Source: a virus. From it: a DNA stretch of 20,029 nucleotides. The stretch spans positions 1 to 20,029 of IMG/VR virus record IMGVR_UViG_3300021376_000465. One strand, given 5' to 3'. A program made the translations under genes and the position numbers. Below are positions 1-8,556 of the stretch, piece after piece; positions within the stretch are counted from its first letter, which is position 1; every line of letters begins with the position of its first letter. Below the pieces are notes generated by a model. That model had not been told where the DNA came from, made no database searches, and saw only the letters and a list, made by a program, of their open reading frames with translations.

Positions 1-1
1 A

Positions 2-382
2 AATACAGGAAATGATACAACATTAAGGACATTTTTACAACTTGCAACAATTGATGATATTATACGACATTTTTGTAGAGCAAGATTTGCAAATAATGCT
101 ACAACGTGTATTTCATTTGAAAATGAAACTATTATTAATTCTACTATTTTCTTTTGTAATGCAGCTCCAAATGAGTTTAATTATAGCACAAACCCTACAT
201 ATATTGATGAAACAGGTAAAATTAATGTTGTTGACACATTAACTGATCAACCATTTAGTTATATTACGACAATAGGTTTGTATGATGTTAGTAATAATTT
301 ATTAGCTGTTGCAAAATTATCAAGGCCTGTTGAAAAGAATCCAAATAATAATTTAACTATAAGGGTTAGACTGGATTATTAA
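2..382 (+). CDS. C-terminal end of a virion structural protein (partial, 5' end outside window)
   Basis: An open frame runs from the left edge to a TAA at 380-382, giving the last 126 residues of a larger protein. I do not recognise a named family. The final ~45 residues, with the motifs YITTIGLYD, LLAVAKLSRP and a closing IRVRLDY, line up well with the end of the next gene (YITGVNLHD, IVAKAKFAQP, IRLKMDF). The stretch before it (FNYSTNPTYID) matches that gene's GGFNISNNKTYKK. The two neighbours therefore share a C-terminal module, which suggests related tail or baseplate virion proteins in one transcription unit. The structural role is inferred from this resemblance and from the neighbouring LamG-like domain. 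The start and most of the protein are not visible. Confidence 0.75.
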   Translation, partial: NTGNDTTLRTFLQLATIDDIIRHFCRARFANNATTCISFENETIINSTIFFCNAAPNEFNYSTNPTYIDETGKINVVDTLTDQPFSYITTIGLYDVSNNLLAVAKLSRPVEKNPNNNLTIRVRLDY

Positions 383-423
383 TTTTATTTCTCTCCTTAT
401 TTTTTAATATTTATTATAAAAAT

Positions 424-429
424 AAAAGG
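424..429 (+). promoter_or_regulatory. Ribosome binding site fixing the start at 440
   Basis: AAAAGG lies 10 bases before the ATG at 440 but only one base before the in-frame TTG at 431. That spacing makes the ATG the likely start and removes three residues from the longest open frame. A TATAAAAA box at 415-422 lies just upstream and could be a late-promoter-like element, but it is weak evidence in such AT-rich DNA. Confidence 0.5.
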
Positions 430-439
430 TTTGTTAGTA

Positions 440-3400
440 ATGACGATCATTGGATTAAATGATTCAAATAGAAACTTCGAAGAGATAAAAATTCTTAACG
501 AAAATTCATTTAAATTAAAAAACGAATATACAACAGATAATTTACAAGTTTATGCAAACAATAATACTCGAGGCATTTCTGCAAATAATTACCCTTTAAG
601 TGGTTATACTTCACAAGGTTTATTATCAGTTTATTCTTATCGAACAAAAAATATTAAACAGCATAAAGGTAATACAGTATATACTCCTGGACAACAAAAT
701 GTGACGGGAAATGGATATAACAATAATGTTTTTAACTATTACGATGATGAAGTATTATCAAATATTAATAATATTAGATTAGCAGAACGACCTACAAATG
801 TTTCAGCATTAAATCTACGTGATGAATTAAATTCTAGTTTCTTTGGTGTCAAGAGACTCTCAAATGAATTAATTCCTTTTAGCAATACTTTGGCGAAAAA
901 GAATATTGTTAGAAATTTATATAAAACAAAAGAATATCTAAATAAATCGTTTCATAATCAACAGTTTAGTCAATCAATTTACAATTATCACACTTTTAAT
1001 TTTTTTAATTTACTACCTACTCAAAAATATCTTACGCAAAGTCAAAAAGATCAATTAAATAACAATACACACAAATCGATATTAATATACAATAATTCTA
1101 AAATCGATAATTCGAATATTTTTTTTGGAACTAATAAAAAATTATCGATTAATTTTTGGATAAATCCTAAAAGAACTTCGCATCCAGACAATCTATATAA
1201 TCCAGGATGTATATTACATATACCCGGCATTGTTGCAGTATATCTTATTGCAGATATGACAGCTTTAAATTCGATGTCACAGCCGATTGAATTTAAAATT
1301 GGATGTGTTTTTGGAAATGATTCAAACAAATTATATAATAATTCAACAATTTCATCTTCAAAATTAGAATCAATAAGTAATTTATCTTTAAATACATGGC
1401 ATAACATTTCTATTATAATAAGCCCATCCAATGCAATGATACTTGTTGATGATTTCGAAACATCTTTTAACGAGGTGAAAGCGCAGACATTTCAAAACTC
1501 TTCAATTTCTTTTGCACAAAACTATTCATCAATTTTTACAATAGGTAATAGATTAAGTGATGAAAATAATATTTGGTCATCTTCTAATTCTCGTAAATTA
1601 GTTACATCTTTTTTTAATTTTAACACTTATTCAAATCTACATTTAAATGAATTTGAAATAAACACAGATAATGATTGGGAAAGTAATGTATTACCATCAA
1701 ATTTATTAAATATTAATACTAGAATTATTAAAAAGAATGAAGCTTATAATACACTTTATGCGTTAGAATCACATGCTTTAAACGCAGAAATTTATGGAAT
1801 TTCAATTTTTGATAATGACTTATCAGCTTATACATTAAAAAATTATGGATATGGATATGACAAATCTATCTCTAACGATATAAATTTAATATTTTATTTA
1901 CCCTGTATATATCTCTCTGAAACCGTACAAAGGAAAGGTTATATTAATTTAGGTTTAAGACATAATATTTCATACCAATCAGTTGTTAATCCATATTTTG
2001 CTCATAAAATATACGGACATGAATTATCTATCGAACATTTTGTAAGGGATATTGTTAATTTAAGATTGCCTGTTATTTTAGGTATGAATGGTAAAGAATA
2101 CGACGGTTTATTAACTTCATCAAATAATTTATATAATGACGCTAATCAGCAAAATCAAAATCAATACAATCAAATGAAATTATCATTAGCTAATGATTTT
2201 TGGGTAAATGATAAAAATGTATCGACTATCTTAAATCAATTAGCATGTACACCTTTAATATTAACAGACACAAAATTAGTAAATCAAGATTTTCAATATG
2301 ACAATTTAATTTATCGAAATAATTTTATTCTCCCTTGCGATAATGGAAAATCTAAAATTGACTTAACAAATATTTTCTCATTAACTAAAATATCAAATTT
2401 AATAAAGAATTTTAAAGATTTTTTCTATTTTAATTCAAATCCTCATTACATAAAAATAGACGCTCTGTATAAAGATAATGATCAATTTACATATCAAAAA
2501 CCAACTGACTTTTTAAAAAACAATACACTTATAGATTATTTATTAAATGACACTCGTACAGTTTTTAACTCGTCTTTTATTACTAATGCAAGAAGAAATG
2601 GAATTACAACAATAACAAAAAATATTCATAACTTTTTTATTGAAAAATCGTCTTACTTAACTAGTGGTAGAAAAAATATACTTTTTCTTTGTTTACCATC
2701 AGGTTATACAAATATTACAGACGCTCAGTCATTAAACAACATTTTTTCAAAAACAAAACTGATTCCCGATCAATTTCAACATCTAACTTGTAATTCTATT
2801 TTTAAAAATATCGATAAAAAATACACATTGACAGGTGATGAATTAATTATTAATGCATTTAAAACAATCACTTTTTTAAACGAATTAACGTCATTTGATG
2901 ATGAAACTATTTCAATTCCTTATTATAAATATTTTAATTCTCATTTTTCTTTAGAAGGCGATACACATGAAACACATTCTGTTTTATTTGACATTTCAAA
3001 TTTATTTTATTCAGGTAAAATTTATCCTGATTCTGTCGAATTAAATGATGTTGATCTTAATGGCACAGGTGGTGCGTTAAGTATTAAATTAAAAGAAAAT
3101 CGATGCTTGATGTATCGAGCTGATTGTGTTGGGCCTCATGCTACTTGGTCACATGTTGGTCATATTTTTCATTATGACGGTTTAATAAATATTTTACACC
3201 CGGGCTTGGCGAATTTTGGTGAAAATAATTTTAATATTAAACTTAATGGTGAACATTCAATGTTTTTATTGGAATATAATATTCCTGTCGAAAAAGGTGG
3301 TTTTAATATTTCAAATAATAAAACATATAAAAAGTTAAAACCCTCTAATAATTTATCAGATTTAGACGAAGATCAGTTTGTGTATATTACAGGCGTTAAT

Positions 3401-3505
3401 TTGCATGATGAAAATTTAAATATTGTAGCAAAAGCAAAATTTGCGCAGCCTATTATAAAAAGAATGAATGATCGATATAACATTAGACTAAAAATGGATT
3501 TTTAA
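440..3505 (+). CDS. Large virion structural protein with LamG/concanavalin-like domain
   Basis: The 1021-residue protein is rich in Asn, Ser and Tyr, with no signal peptide or membrane segment seen. Residues about 234-372 look like a LamG/concanavalin A-type jelly-roll: a KLSINFWINP strand, then a TWHNISIIIS strand, a VDD turn and a closing FTIGNRL strand. Such domains bind glycans or act as structural modules in tail fibres and other virion appendages. From about residue 906 (VGHIFHYDGLINILHPG) to the end runs a module shared with the upstream partial gene. The middle (about 380-900) has no recognisable motif. The ATG at 440 is chosen for its AAAAGG site. A tail, baseplate or fibre role is inferred from composition, domain and paralogy; a host-binding role is possible but unproven. 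Confidence 0.8.
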   Translation: MTIIGLNDSNRNFEEIKILNENSFKLKNEYTTDNLQVYANNNTRGISANNYPLSGYTSQGLLSVYSYRTKNIKQHKGNTVYTPGQQNVTGNGYNNNVFNYYDDEVLSNINNIRLAERPTNVSALNLRDELNSSFFGVKRLSNELIPFSNTLAKKNIVRNLYKTKEYLNKSFHNQQFSQSIYNYHTFNFFNLLPTQKYLTQSQKDQLNNNTHKSILIYNNSKIDNSNIFFGTNKKLSINFWINPKRTSHPDNLYNPGCILHIPGIVAVYLIADMTALNSMSQPIEFKIGCVFGNDSNKLYNNSTISSSKLESISNLSLNTWHNISIIISPSNAMILVDDFETSFNEVKAQTFQNSSISFAQNYSSIFTIGNRLSDENNIWSSSNSRKLVTSFFNFNTYSNLHLNEFEINTDNDWESNVLPSNLLNINTRIIKKNEAYNTLYALESHALNAEIYGISIFDNDLSAYTLKNYGYGYDKSISNDINLIFYLPCIYLSETVQRKGYINLGLRHNISYQSVVNPYFAHKIYGHELSIEHFVRDIVNLRLPVILGMNGKEYDGLLTSSNNLYNDANQQNQNQYNQMKLSLANDFWVNDKNVSTILNQLACTPLILTDTKLVNQDFQYDNLIYRNNFILPCDNGKSKIDLTNIFSLTKISNLIKNFKDFFYFNSNPHYIKIDALYKDNDQFTYQKPTDFLKNNTLIDYLLNDTRTVFNSSFITNARRNGITTITKNIHNFFIEKSSYLTSGRKNILFLCLPSGYTNITDAQSLNNIFSKTKLIPDQFQHLTCNSIFKNIDKKYTLTGDELIINAFKTITFLNELTSFDDETISIPYYKYFNSHFSLEGDTHETHSVLFDISNLFYSGKIYPDSVELNDVDLNGTGGALSIKLKENRCLMYRADCVGPHATWSHVGHIFHYDGLINILHPGLANFGENNFNIKLNGEHSMFLLEYNIPVEKGGFNISNNKTYKKLKPSNNLSDLDEDQFVYITGVNLHDENLNIVAKAKFAQPIIKRMNDRYNIRLKMDF

Positions 3506-3590
3506 TTTTCATAATTAAAAACTTCGTTATAAAATTTGTAATAGCTAATTTCGTTTAATATAATTTAAATTAAAAAGTGATTAAAAACAG

Positions 3591-4169
3591 ATGCTTATAG
3601 GTTTAGATATTTCTTCCAGTATAGTTGGCGTATCAATATTTAATGATGATAATACATTATTTGATTTAAGAAATATTGATTTACGCAAAATTGACAGTTT
3701 CTTTAAAAAGGCCGATTATGTTCGAGCCAGATTGCAGGATATAAAATGCGAAATAACTTCACTCACTAAAAAAGTGCATATAATTTCAGTTGAAGAATGT
3801 GCACAGTCATTCCGTAAAGGTTTCTCATCTGCACAAACAATTTCAACACTAGCTAGATTTAACGGAGTTGTATCCCAGATCGCTTATGAGATATTTTATG
3901 TTGAACCATTATATTACAATGTCGTTTCATCTCGCAAATCACTAGGGATAAAACTGGATAAATCTGGCGAAATTGATACCAAAGAACAAATTGTTGCTTG
4001 GGTTTCATTACAAGAACCAACATTTAAGTGGCCTACAAGAATTTTATCAAAAGGTAAAAATGTGGGTACTCAAATTTACGAAGTCTATTGTTATGACATG
4101 GCTGATGCTTATGTCATTGGAAAAATCGCAGTTCAAAAAAATGCAGAAAACAACAACGGAAAAGCTTAA
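3591..4169 (+). CDS. RuvC-like Holliday-junction nuclease
   Basis: This 192-residue protein has the RNase H-like RuvC layout. A first strand LIGLDISSS carries Asp6, a central strand IISVEE carries Glu68/69, and a C-terminal helix YDMADAYVIG carries Asp169 and Asp172, together a plausible metal-binding D-E-D-D set. RuvC-type enzymes cut four-way DNA junctions as dimers. T4 itself uses the unrelated endonuclease VII (gp49), so here a RuvC-like enzyme would clear branched replication DNA before packaging. Its end overlaps the primase start by 29 bases, suggesting translational coupling. The ribosome binding site is weak (AAGTGA about 8 bases upstream). Function is inferred from motif layout; another RuvC-fold nuclease role is possible. 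Confidence 0.78.
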   Translation: MLIGLDISSSIVGVSIFNDDNTLFDLRNIDLRKIDSFFKKADYVRARLQDIKCEITSLTKKVHIISVEECAQSFRKGFSSAQTISTLARFNGVVSQIAYEIFYVEPLYYNVVSSRKSLGIKLDKSGEIDTKEQIVAWVSLQEPTFKWPTRILSKGKNVGTQIYEVYCYDMADAYVIGKIAVQKNAENNNGKA

Positions 4170-5148
4170 TTTTATTAAAGATGTCGCTCAAAATTACAGA
4201 AATCCAAAAGGTAAAGCTGATATTGCTGTTTGGTGTCCATTCTGTAAAAACGACAATAAACACAAACTAAAAATGGTTATTGAGGTTGATAAAGGTATTT
4301 ATCACTGTTGGGTTTGCAATTCAAAAGGCAGTAATATATCTTTTTTAATTAAAAAAATTGACCAAAAGAAATACGAAGAAAGTTTAAAATTCTTCCCACT
4401 CAGAAACAAGAGTATAGATAATTCTGAGTGGAATGATCTTTTAAAATTACTTAATAATGATAATTCTGATGATGCCACAACTGTTCAACAACAAGTTTCC
4501 ATTCCAACTAAATTTGAATTTTGCGCATTAAATTTAAATGCAAAAGATCCAGATGTTAGAGATGTTGTAAATTATATTGTCAATAGAGGTTGTTCTGAAC
4601 ATAAAATGTGGATGCTTCGTTTAGGGTTATCTCGTGATTCAAACTTCCACAGAATGTTAATAATACCTTCATTTGATAAAGATGGAAATTTAAATTTTTA
4701 TACATGCAGAAAAATTGATTCATCGACTCGAGATTCAACAAAATATAAAAATTGCGAAATTTCAAAAAAATCAATTATTTTTAATGAACTTTTAATAGAC
4801 TGGACACGACCTCTAACATTAGTTGAAGGACCCCTAGATTTATTAAAAACGAATGATAATGCGACATGTTTACTAGGTAGTTCATTACCTATTGACAGTT
4901 TATTGTTTAAAAGAATTGTCGAAAATAAAACACCTATTATGTTAGCTTTAGATCATGACGCATATCAAAAAGCAATTAGAATTGCTCAAGACTTAATTTC
5001 TTATGATATTGATGTATCTATAATTGACACGTCAAAAGCTGATGATGTAGGTGATATGTCATTAGAAATGTTTAATGATCTATATCATCAGGCTTGTAAA
5101 GTCGATCCTGAAAGTTTATTATTAAGTAGAATTTTAAATATAGTTTAA
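4141..5148 (+). CDS. DNA primase, gp61/DnaG type
   Basis: This 335-residue protein is close in size to T4 gp61 (342). It makes RNA primers for lagging-strand synthesis with the replicative helicase. A zinc ribbon near the N-terminus has Cys32/Cys35 (CPFC) and Cys56/Cys59 (CWVC). A catalytic TOPRIM part follows: LTLVEGPLD with Glu229, then LALDHD with Asp271 and Asp273, then DDVGD near 301. The open frame extends upstream to 3973, but that part overlaps the RuvC-like gene and lacks family character. The ATG at 4141 puts the zinc ribbon where primases have it. No strong ribosome binding site precedes it, which fits coupling to the overlapping upstream gene. The helicase is not in this window. 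Confidence 0.88.
   Translation: MQKTTTEKLNFIKDVAQNYRNPKGKADIAVWCPFCKNDNKHKLKMVIEVDKGIYHCWVCNSKGSNISFLIKKIDQKKYEESLKFFPLRNKSIDNSEWNDLLKLLNNDNSDDATTVQQQVSIPTKFEFCALNLNAKDPDVRDVVNYIVNRGCSEHKMWMLRLGLSRDSNFHRMLIIPSFDKDGNLNFYTCRKIDSSTRDSTKYKNCEISKKSIIFNELLIDWTRPLTLVEGPLDLLKTNDNATCLLGSSLPIDSLLFKRIVENKTPIMLALDHDAYQKAIRIAQDLISYDIDVSIIDTSKADDVGDMSLEMFNDLYHQACKVDPESLLLSRILNIV
4396..4431. repeat. Inverted repeat inside the primase gene
   Basis: CCACTCAGAA (4396-4405) and TTCTGAGTGG (4422-4431) are perfect 10-base inverted copies around a 16-base loop. They extend by two A-T pairs if one C is bulged. The arms are half G+C in very AT-rich DNA. The hairpin lies about 30 codons after the zinc ribbon, in the stretch between the ribbon and the catalytic part. 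No U-run follows, so it is not an ordinary terminator. Confidence 0.55.
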
Positions 5149-5175
5149 CACACAACAATAAAAAAAAGGATCAAA

Positions 5176-8100
5176 ATGAGTTTTAAATGTATCCATATTG
5201 CAGATATTCATTTTCGAGGTTTAAGTCGACACGAAGAATATAAAAATGTTTTCAGCCAACTTTTTCAACAAGCTCGTGAAATTAAACCTGACGTTATCTT
5301 TGTGGGTGGTGATATTGTACATACAAAAACGCAAGGTATTTCACCTGAACTTATTGACGTTTTAAGCTGGTGGTTTAATAATTTATCATCAATTGCACCA
5401 ACCCATATTGTGTTAGGAAATCATGATGGTTTAATTCAAAACCATGACAGACTTGACGCAATTACACCGATTGTTGATGCGTTAAATAATCCTAGACTAT
5501 TTCTATATAAGAAAAGTGGTGTATACACAACTGGCGTCAAAGGGTTTAATTGGTGCGTTTTTTCATGTTTTGATGAAGAAAATTGGGTAAATGTCAAGCC
5601 AGTGCAAGGTGAAATCAATATTGCGACATTTCACGGAGCTGTTAAAGGAAGTACAACAGATGTTAATTGGGAGCTTGAAGGTGATGTTGATGTTGGCTTT
5701 TTTAATAATTACGATTTTGTATTATTAGGTGATATACACAAGATGCAGTATATGGATTTTGAAAAAAGAATAGCATATTCAGGTTCAACAATTCAACAAA
5801 ACTATGGAGAGTCAATTAATAAAGGCTTTTTATTATGGGAAATTAATTCTAAAAATGATTATAAATCAACATTTTATTCATTAAAAAATCCAAATCCTTT
5901 TGTCACTGTCGAGTGGCAAGATACTTTTGAAAATACAATCAAAGAGTGTGATAAATTTGATAATTTTTCAAGATTTAGAGTAAAATCCAAACAGAAATTA
6001 GATATAAATAACACAAAATTAATACAATCATATCTTAAAGATCATAAAAAAGCTGTTGAAGTTGTTTTTAAGAATGAAGGTGTTAAAAATAGTGTATCAT
6101 TAATTGATGAGACTAAAAAGAAATTCAGTATTTGGGATAATGAGATTAGATTGAAGATGTTACGTGATTTTTTTGATCATACTGTTACAAATGAGCAGAT
6201 CAAAGAGATAAACGAACTTTTCGTAAAATATTTACAAAATCTGTCTCCTGAACAAGCGCTTAAATCATATCAATGGCAATTAAAAGATTTGGAATTCAAT
6301 AATATCTTTTCATATGGTGAAGGAAATTATTTAAATTTTGATAATATGAATGGCGTTGTAGGTGTTTTTGGTAAAAATGCCATCGGTAAGTCATCGATTA
6401 CAACAGCGTTAATGTATACACTTTTTAATTCAACTGATCGAGGATCTGTTAAAAATTTGCATGTTATCAATCATAGCAAAGAGAATTGCTCAGCCAAGGC
6501 TGTAATTGAAGTTAATAACAATAAATACTTGATTGAAAGAAATAGTAAAAAAGTTACAAATAAAAAGCGAAATGAGACATCTGCGTCAACAGATTTATCA
6601 CTTACAAGATTAAACAATTCTGATTCAAAGACAAATGAATCAGATGAACAGCGTAGAGAAACAGAAAAAATTTTACGTGAATTAATTGGAAATGCCGATG
6701 AATTTCTAATGACGACATTCGCATCACAAGGTAATATTAACGCATTTATTAATGAAAAGAGTGGTAGTCGTAAGCACTTTATTTCAAAATTTTTAAATTT
6801 AGATATTTTTGAAGATTTATTAAAAATTGCTAAAGACGATTCAATTGAGATTAAAAGTAAATTAAAGAATGTAAATTCAAAAAACGGTAATAGTTCTTGG
6901 CAAATGCTTAGAAATGAAGCATATCAAAAAATTAATGAAAATTTAACACAAATTGAACAGTTTGAACAAAAGCTGGATCAAACTAAAACTGATGAGATTG
7001 ATTGTAGAATTAATCTTGAAAACATTAAAAATAAAAATGTAGATTTATCTTCGATCAAAATTTTGCAAGAAGAATTATCTTTATTAAAAAATTCAAATCA
7101 AAAAGATATTACATTAAATGATAGATATGTTGAAGAAATTAGTGAAATAACATTAAAAATTGAAAAATTTGAAAAATTAAAAGCGTTAATTAATCTCCCC
7201 GAATTAGAAAGTGACAAAGAAAGACTGATTAATTTAAAGGCTCAATTAACAATGTCTATTACTAATTTCGAAAATTTACGACGAGATATTGATAAAAAAA
7301 GAAATGCACATAAACTTTTATCGAGTGTTCCATGTGGCGATAATTTTCCGACGTGTAGATTTATTAAAAACGCTTATGAAGATTATCAAAATATTACACA
7401 AAACGAAGATCAAATCATTGAACTAGAAAAGTCTATAATCGATTTAAAAAAAATTGTTGACGAAATTGAAAACAAGCAAATTTCATCAAAAATTGAAAAA
7501 TATTATGAACATTTTAACAAAAATCAACAAAATGAACTGCAACTTAATTTATTGCAACAAAAGAAAATTCTGCAACAAAGTAAGATTGATGACAATAATT
7601 TAAAAATTGATAATTTAATAGACAAGTTAGATAAATTATCAATGTTAATTAATAATGACGATATCGCTTTACTAAAAGAATATCAAAATAAATTAACATT
7701 GATCAAGAATCAAATAACATCAATCGATTCAAATTTGTCTTCATTAAAAGGTGAAAATATTTATTTAAAGAAAAATATTGAAAACTACATAATTGAAGAA
7801 GAAAAAGAAAAAGAATTAATTGCACAATGGAAAATATACGAATTATTTATGAATTCAGTATCAAAAAAGGGTTTACCTTCAACTTTATTAAAAGAAATGT
7901 TGCCGTCTTTAAATAAGGAAGTTAAGGAAATCTTAAATGATATTGTTGAATTCACAATTGATATTGAGATACAAGATGACGATTTAGAGATTTATTTGAA
8001 CAATCATAATCAACGTCGGATTATAGAAACAGCATCAGGAATGGAAAAAATGATCACTTCTTTAGCCATTCGTGTCGGTTTAATCAATATTAGCAATTTA

Positions 8101-8307
8101 CCTAAATCAAATATTTTTATTATTGATGAAGGTTTTGGCGCTTTAGATGATACAAATATCGGAGCTTGTATAAAATTATTAGAAAGTTTTAAAAGATTTT
8201 TTAAAACAGTCTTGATTATATCACATGTTGATGCAATTAAAGATGCAGTTGATAATATTGTATACATAGAAAAGCAAGGAAATGATTCTTATGTTAGATT
8301 TGACTAA
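5176..8307 (+). CDS. Fused Mre11-type nuclease and Rad50-type ATPase (gp47-gp46 / SbcD-SbcC)
   Basis: One 1043-residue chain joins two proteins that are separate in T4 (gp47, gp46). The N-terminal part is a metallophosphoesterase: Asp10 and His12 (ADIHF), Asp46 (GGDIVH), Asn82-His83 (GNHD), then FHGA and GDIHK. From about residue 370 a Rad50/SMC ATPase begins: Walker A GKNAIGKSS at 399-407, long Lys/Glu/Asn-rich coiled-coil arms (about 560-930), a Cys pair at 720 and 727 at the arm tip, signature SGMEK at 954-958, and Walker B IFIIDEGFGALD at 980-991 followed by an ISH switch. In T4 the complex resects DNA ends for recombination-dependent replication and helps degrade host DNA. AAAAAGGA lies just before the ATG. 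There is no stop or frame change between the halves. Confidence 0.93.
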   Translation: MSFKCIHIADIHFRGLSRHEEYKNVFSQLFQQAREIKPDVIFVGGDIVHTKTQGISPELIDVLSWWFNNLSSIAPTHIVLGNHDGLIQNHDRLDAITPIVDALNNPRLFLYKKSGVYTTGVKGFNWCVFSCFDEENWVNVKPVQGEINIATFHGAVKGSTTDVNWELEGDVDVGFFNNYDFVLLGDIHKMQYMDFEKRIAYSGSTIQQNYGESINKGFLLWEINSKNDYKSTFYSLKNPNPFVTVEWQDTFENTIKECDKFDNFSRFRVKSKQKLDINNTKLIQSYLKDHKKAVEVVFKNEGVKNSVSLIDETKKKFSIWDNEIRLKMLRDFFDHTVTNEQIKEINELFVKYLQNLSPEQALKSYQWQLKDLEFNNIFSYGEGNYLNFDNMNGVVGVFGKNAIGKSSITTALMYTLFNSTDRGSVKNLHVINHSKENCSAKAVIEVNNNKYLIERNSKKVTNKKRNETSASTDLSLTRLNNSDSKTNESDEQRRETEKILRELIGNADEFLMTTFASQGNINAFINEKSGSRKHFISKFLNLDIFEDLLKIAKDDSIEIKSKLKNVNSKNGNSSWQMLRNEAYQKINENLTQIEQFEQKLDQTKTDEIDCRINLENIKNKNVDLSSIKILQEELSLLKNSNQKDITLNDRYVEEISEITLKIEKFEKLKALINLPELESDKERLINLKAQLTMSITNFENLRRDIDKKRNAHKLLSSVPCGDNFPTCRFIKNAYEDYQNITQNEDQIIELEKSIIDLKKIVDEIENKQISSKIEKYYEHFNKNQQNELQLNLLQQKKILQQSKIDDNNLKIDNLIDKLDKLSMLINNDDIALLKEYQNKLTLIKNQITSIDSNLSSLKGENIYLKKNIENYIIEEEKEKELIAQWKIYELFMNSVSKKGLPSTLLKEMLPSLNKEVKEILNDIVEFTIDIEIQDDDLEIYLNNHNQRRIIETASGMEKMITSLAIRVGLINISNLPKSNIFIIDEGFGALDDTNIGACIKLLESFKRFFKTVLIISHVDAIKDAVDNIVYIEKQGNDSYVRFD

Positions 8308-8518
8308 AGATAAGTGGAAAACGTTAGATAATGATTTCGTAGAAATTGAAACGAATGATATCAGAATTTTAAAGCACAAAGATTGGGAAGATATCCCGAT
8401 TGACTGTCCACAGTGCAATAATCTTTTTGGAGGAGCTGAGGATGTCGAAGCTTTTAAACGACATAAAATGTGTGAAAGTTGTGAATTAAACAACTGGGCA
8501 AAGTTAACAAAAGAATAA
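8291..8518 (+). CDS. Small zinc-ribbon protein
   Basis: A 75-residue protein with two Cys pairs, CPQC (39, 42) and CESC (61, 64), spaced as in a four-Cys zinc ribbon. There is no other recognisable domain. It overlaps the end of the Mre11-Rad50 gene by 17 bases. An in-frame ATG at 8282 would add three residues, but the AAGGA at 8276-8280 sits one base from it and 10 bases from the ATG at 8291, so 8291 is preferred. Its place in the replication block suggests a nucleic-acid-binding or adaptor role. That is inference only; a transcription accessory factor is equally possible. Confidence 0.7.
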   Translation: MLDLTKDKWKTLDNDFVEIETNDIRILKHKDWEDIPIDCPQCNNLFGGAEDVEAFKRHKMCESCELNNWAKLTKE

Positions 8519-8556
8519 AACAATATATATAATATTATAAAACAATAGAGGAAATA

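Noticed and set aside
42-242. 66-codon plus-strand open frame near the left edge
   Set aside because: It is out of frame with the open frame 2-382, whose C-terminal similarity to the next gene marks it as the real one.
1051-1431. 126-codon open frame on the minus strand
   Set aside because: It lies wholly inside the LamG-like part of the 1021-residue gene and has no ribosome site or family character. The other minus-strand frames (for example 4580-4774, 8010-8580, 11345-11593, 12035-12340, 14872-15209, 18524-18715, 19490-19690) are likewise shadows of genes on the + strand.
2924-2931. TATAAATA late-promoter consensus
   Set aside because: It lies deep inside the structural gene. Together with another at 6003-6010 inside the Mre11-Rad50 gene, it shows how often the octamer arises by chance here.
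3973-4140. N-terminal extension of the primase
   Set aside because: The 56 extra codons overlap the conserved end of the RuvC-like gene in another frame and carry no primase features. The ATG at 4141 gives the normal length and zinc-ribbon position.
8504-8533. Sigma-70-type promoter (TTAACA, 18 bases, TATAAT) before the 124-residue gene
   Set aside because: The match is fair, but such pairs are common by chance in AT-only gaps and nothing else supports it. It is mentioned under the gene only.
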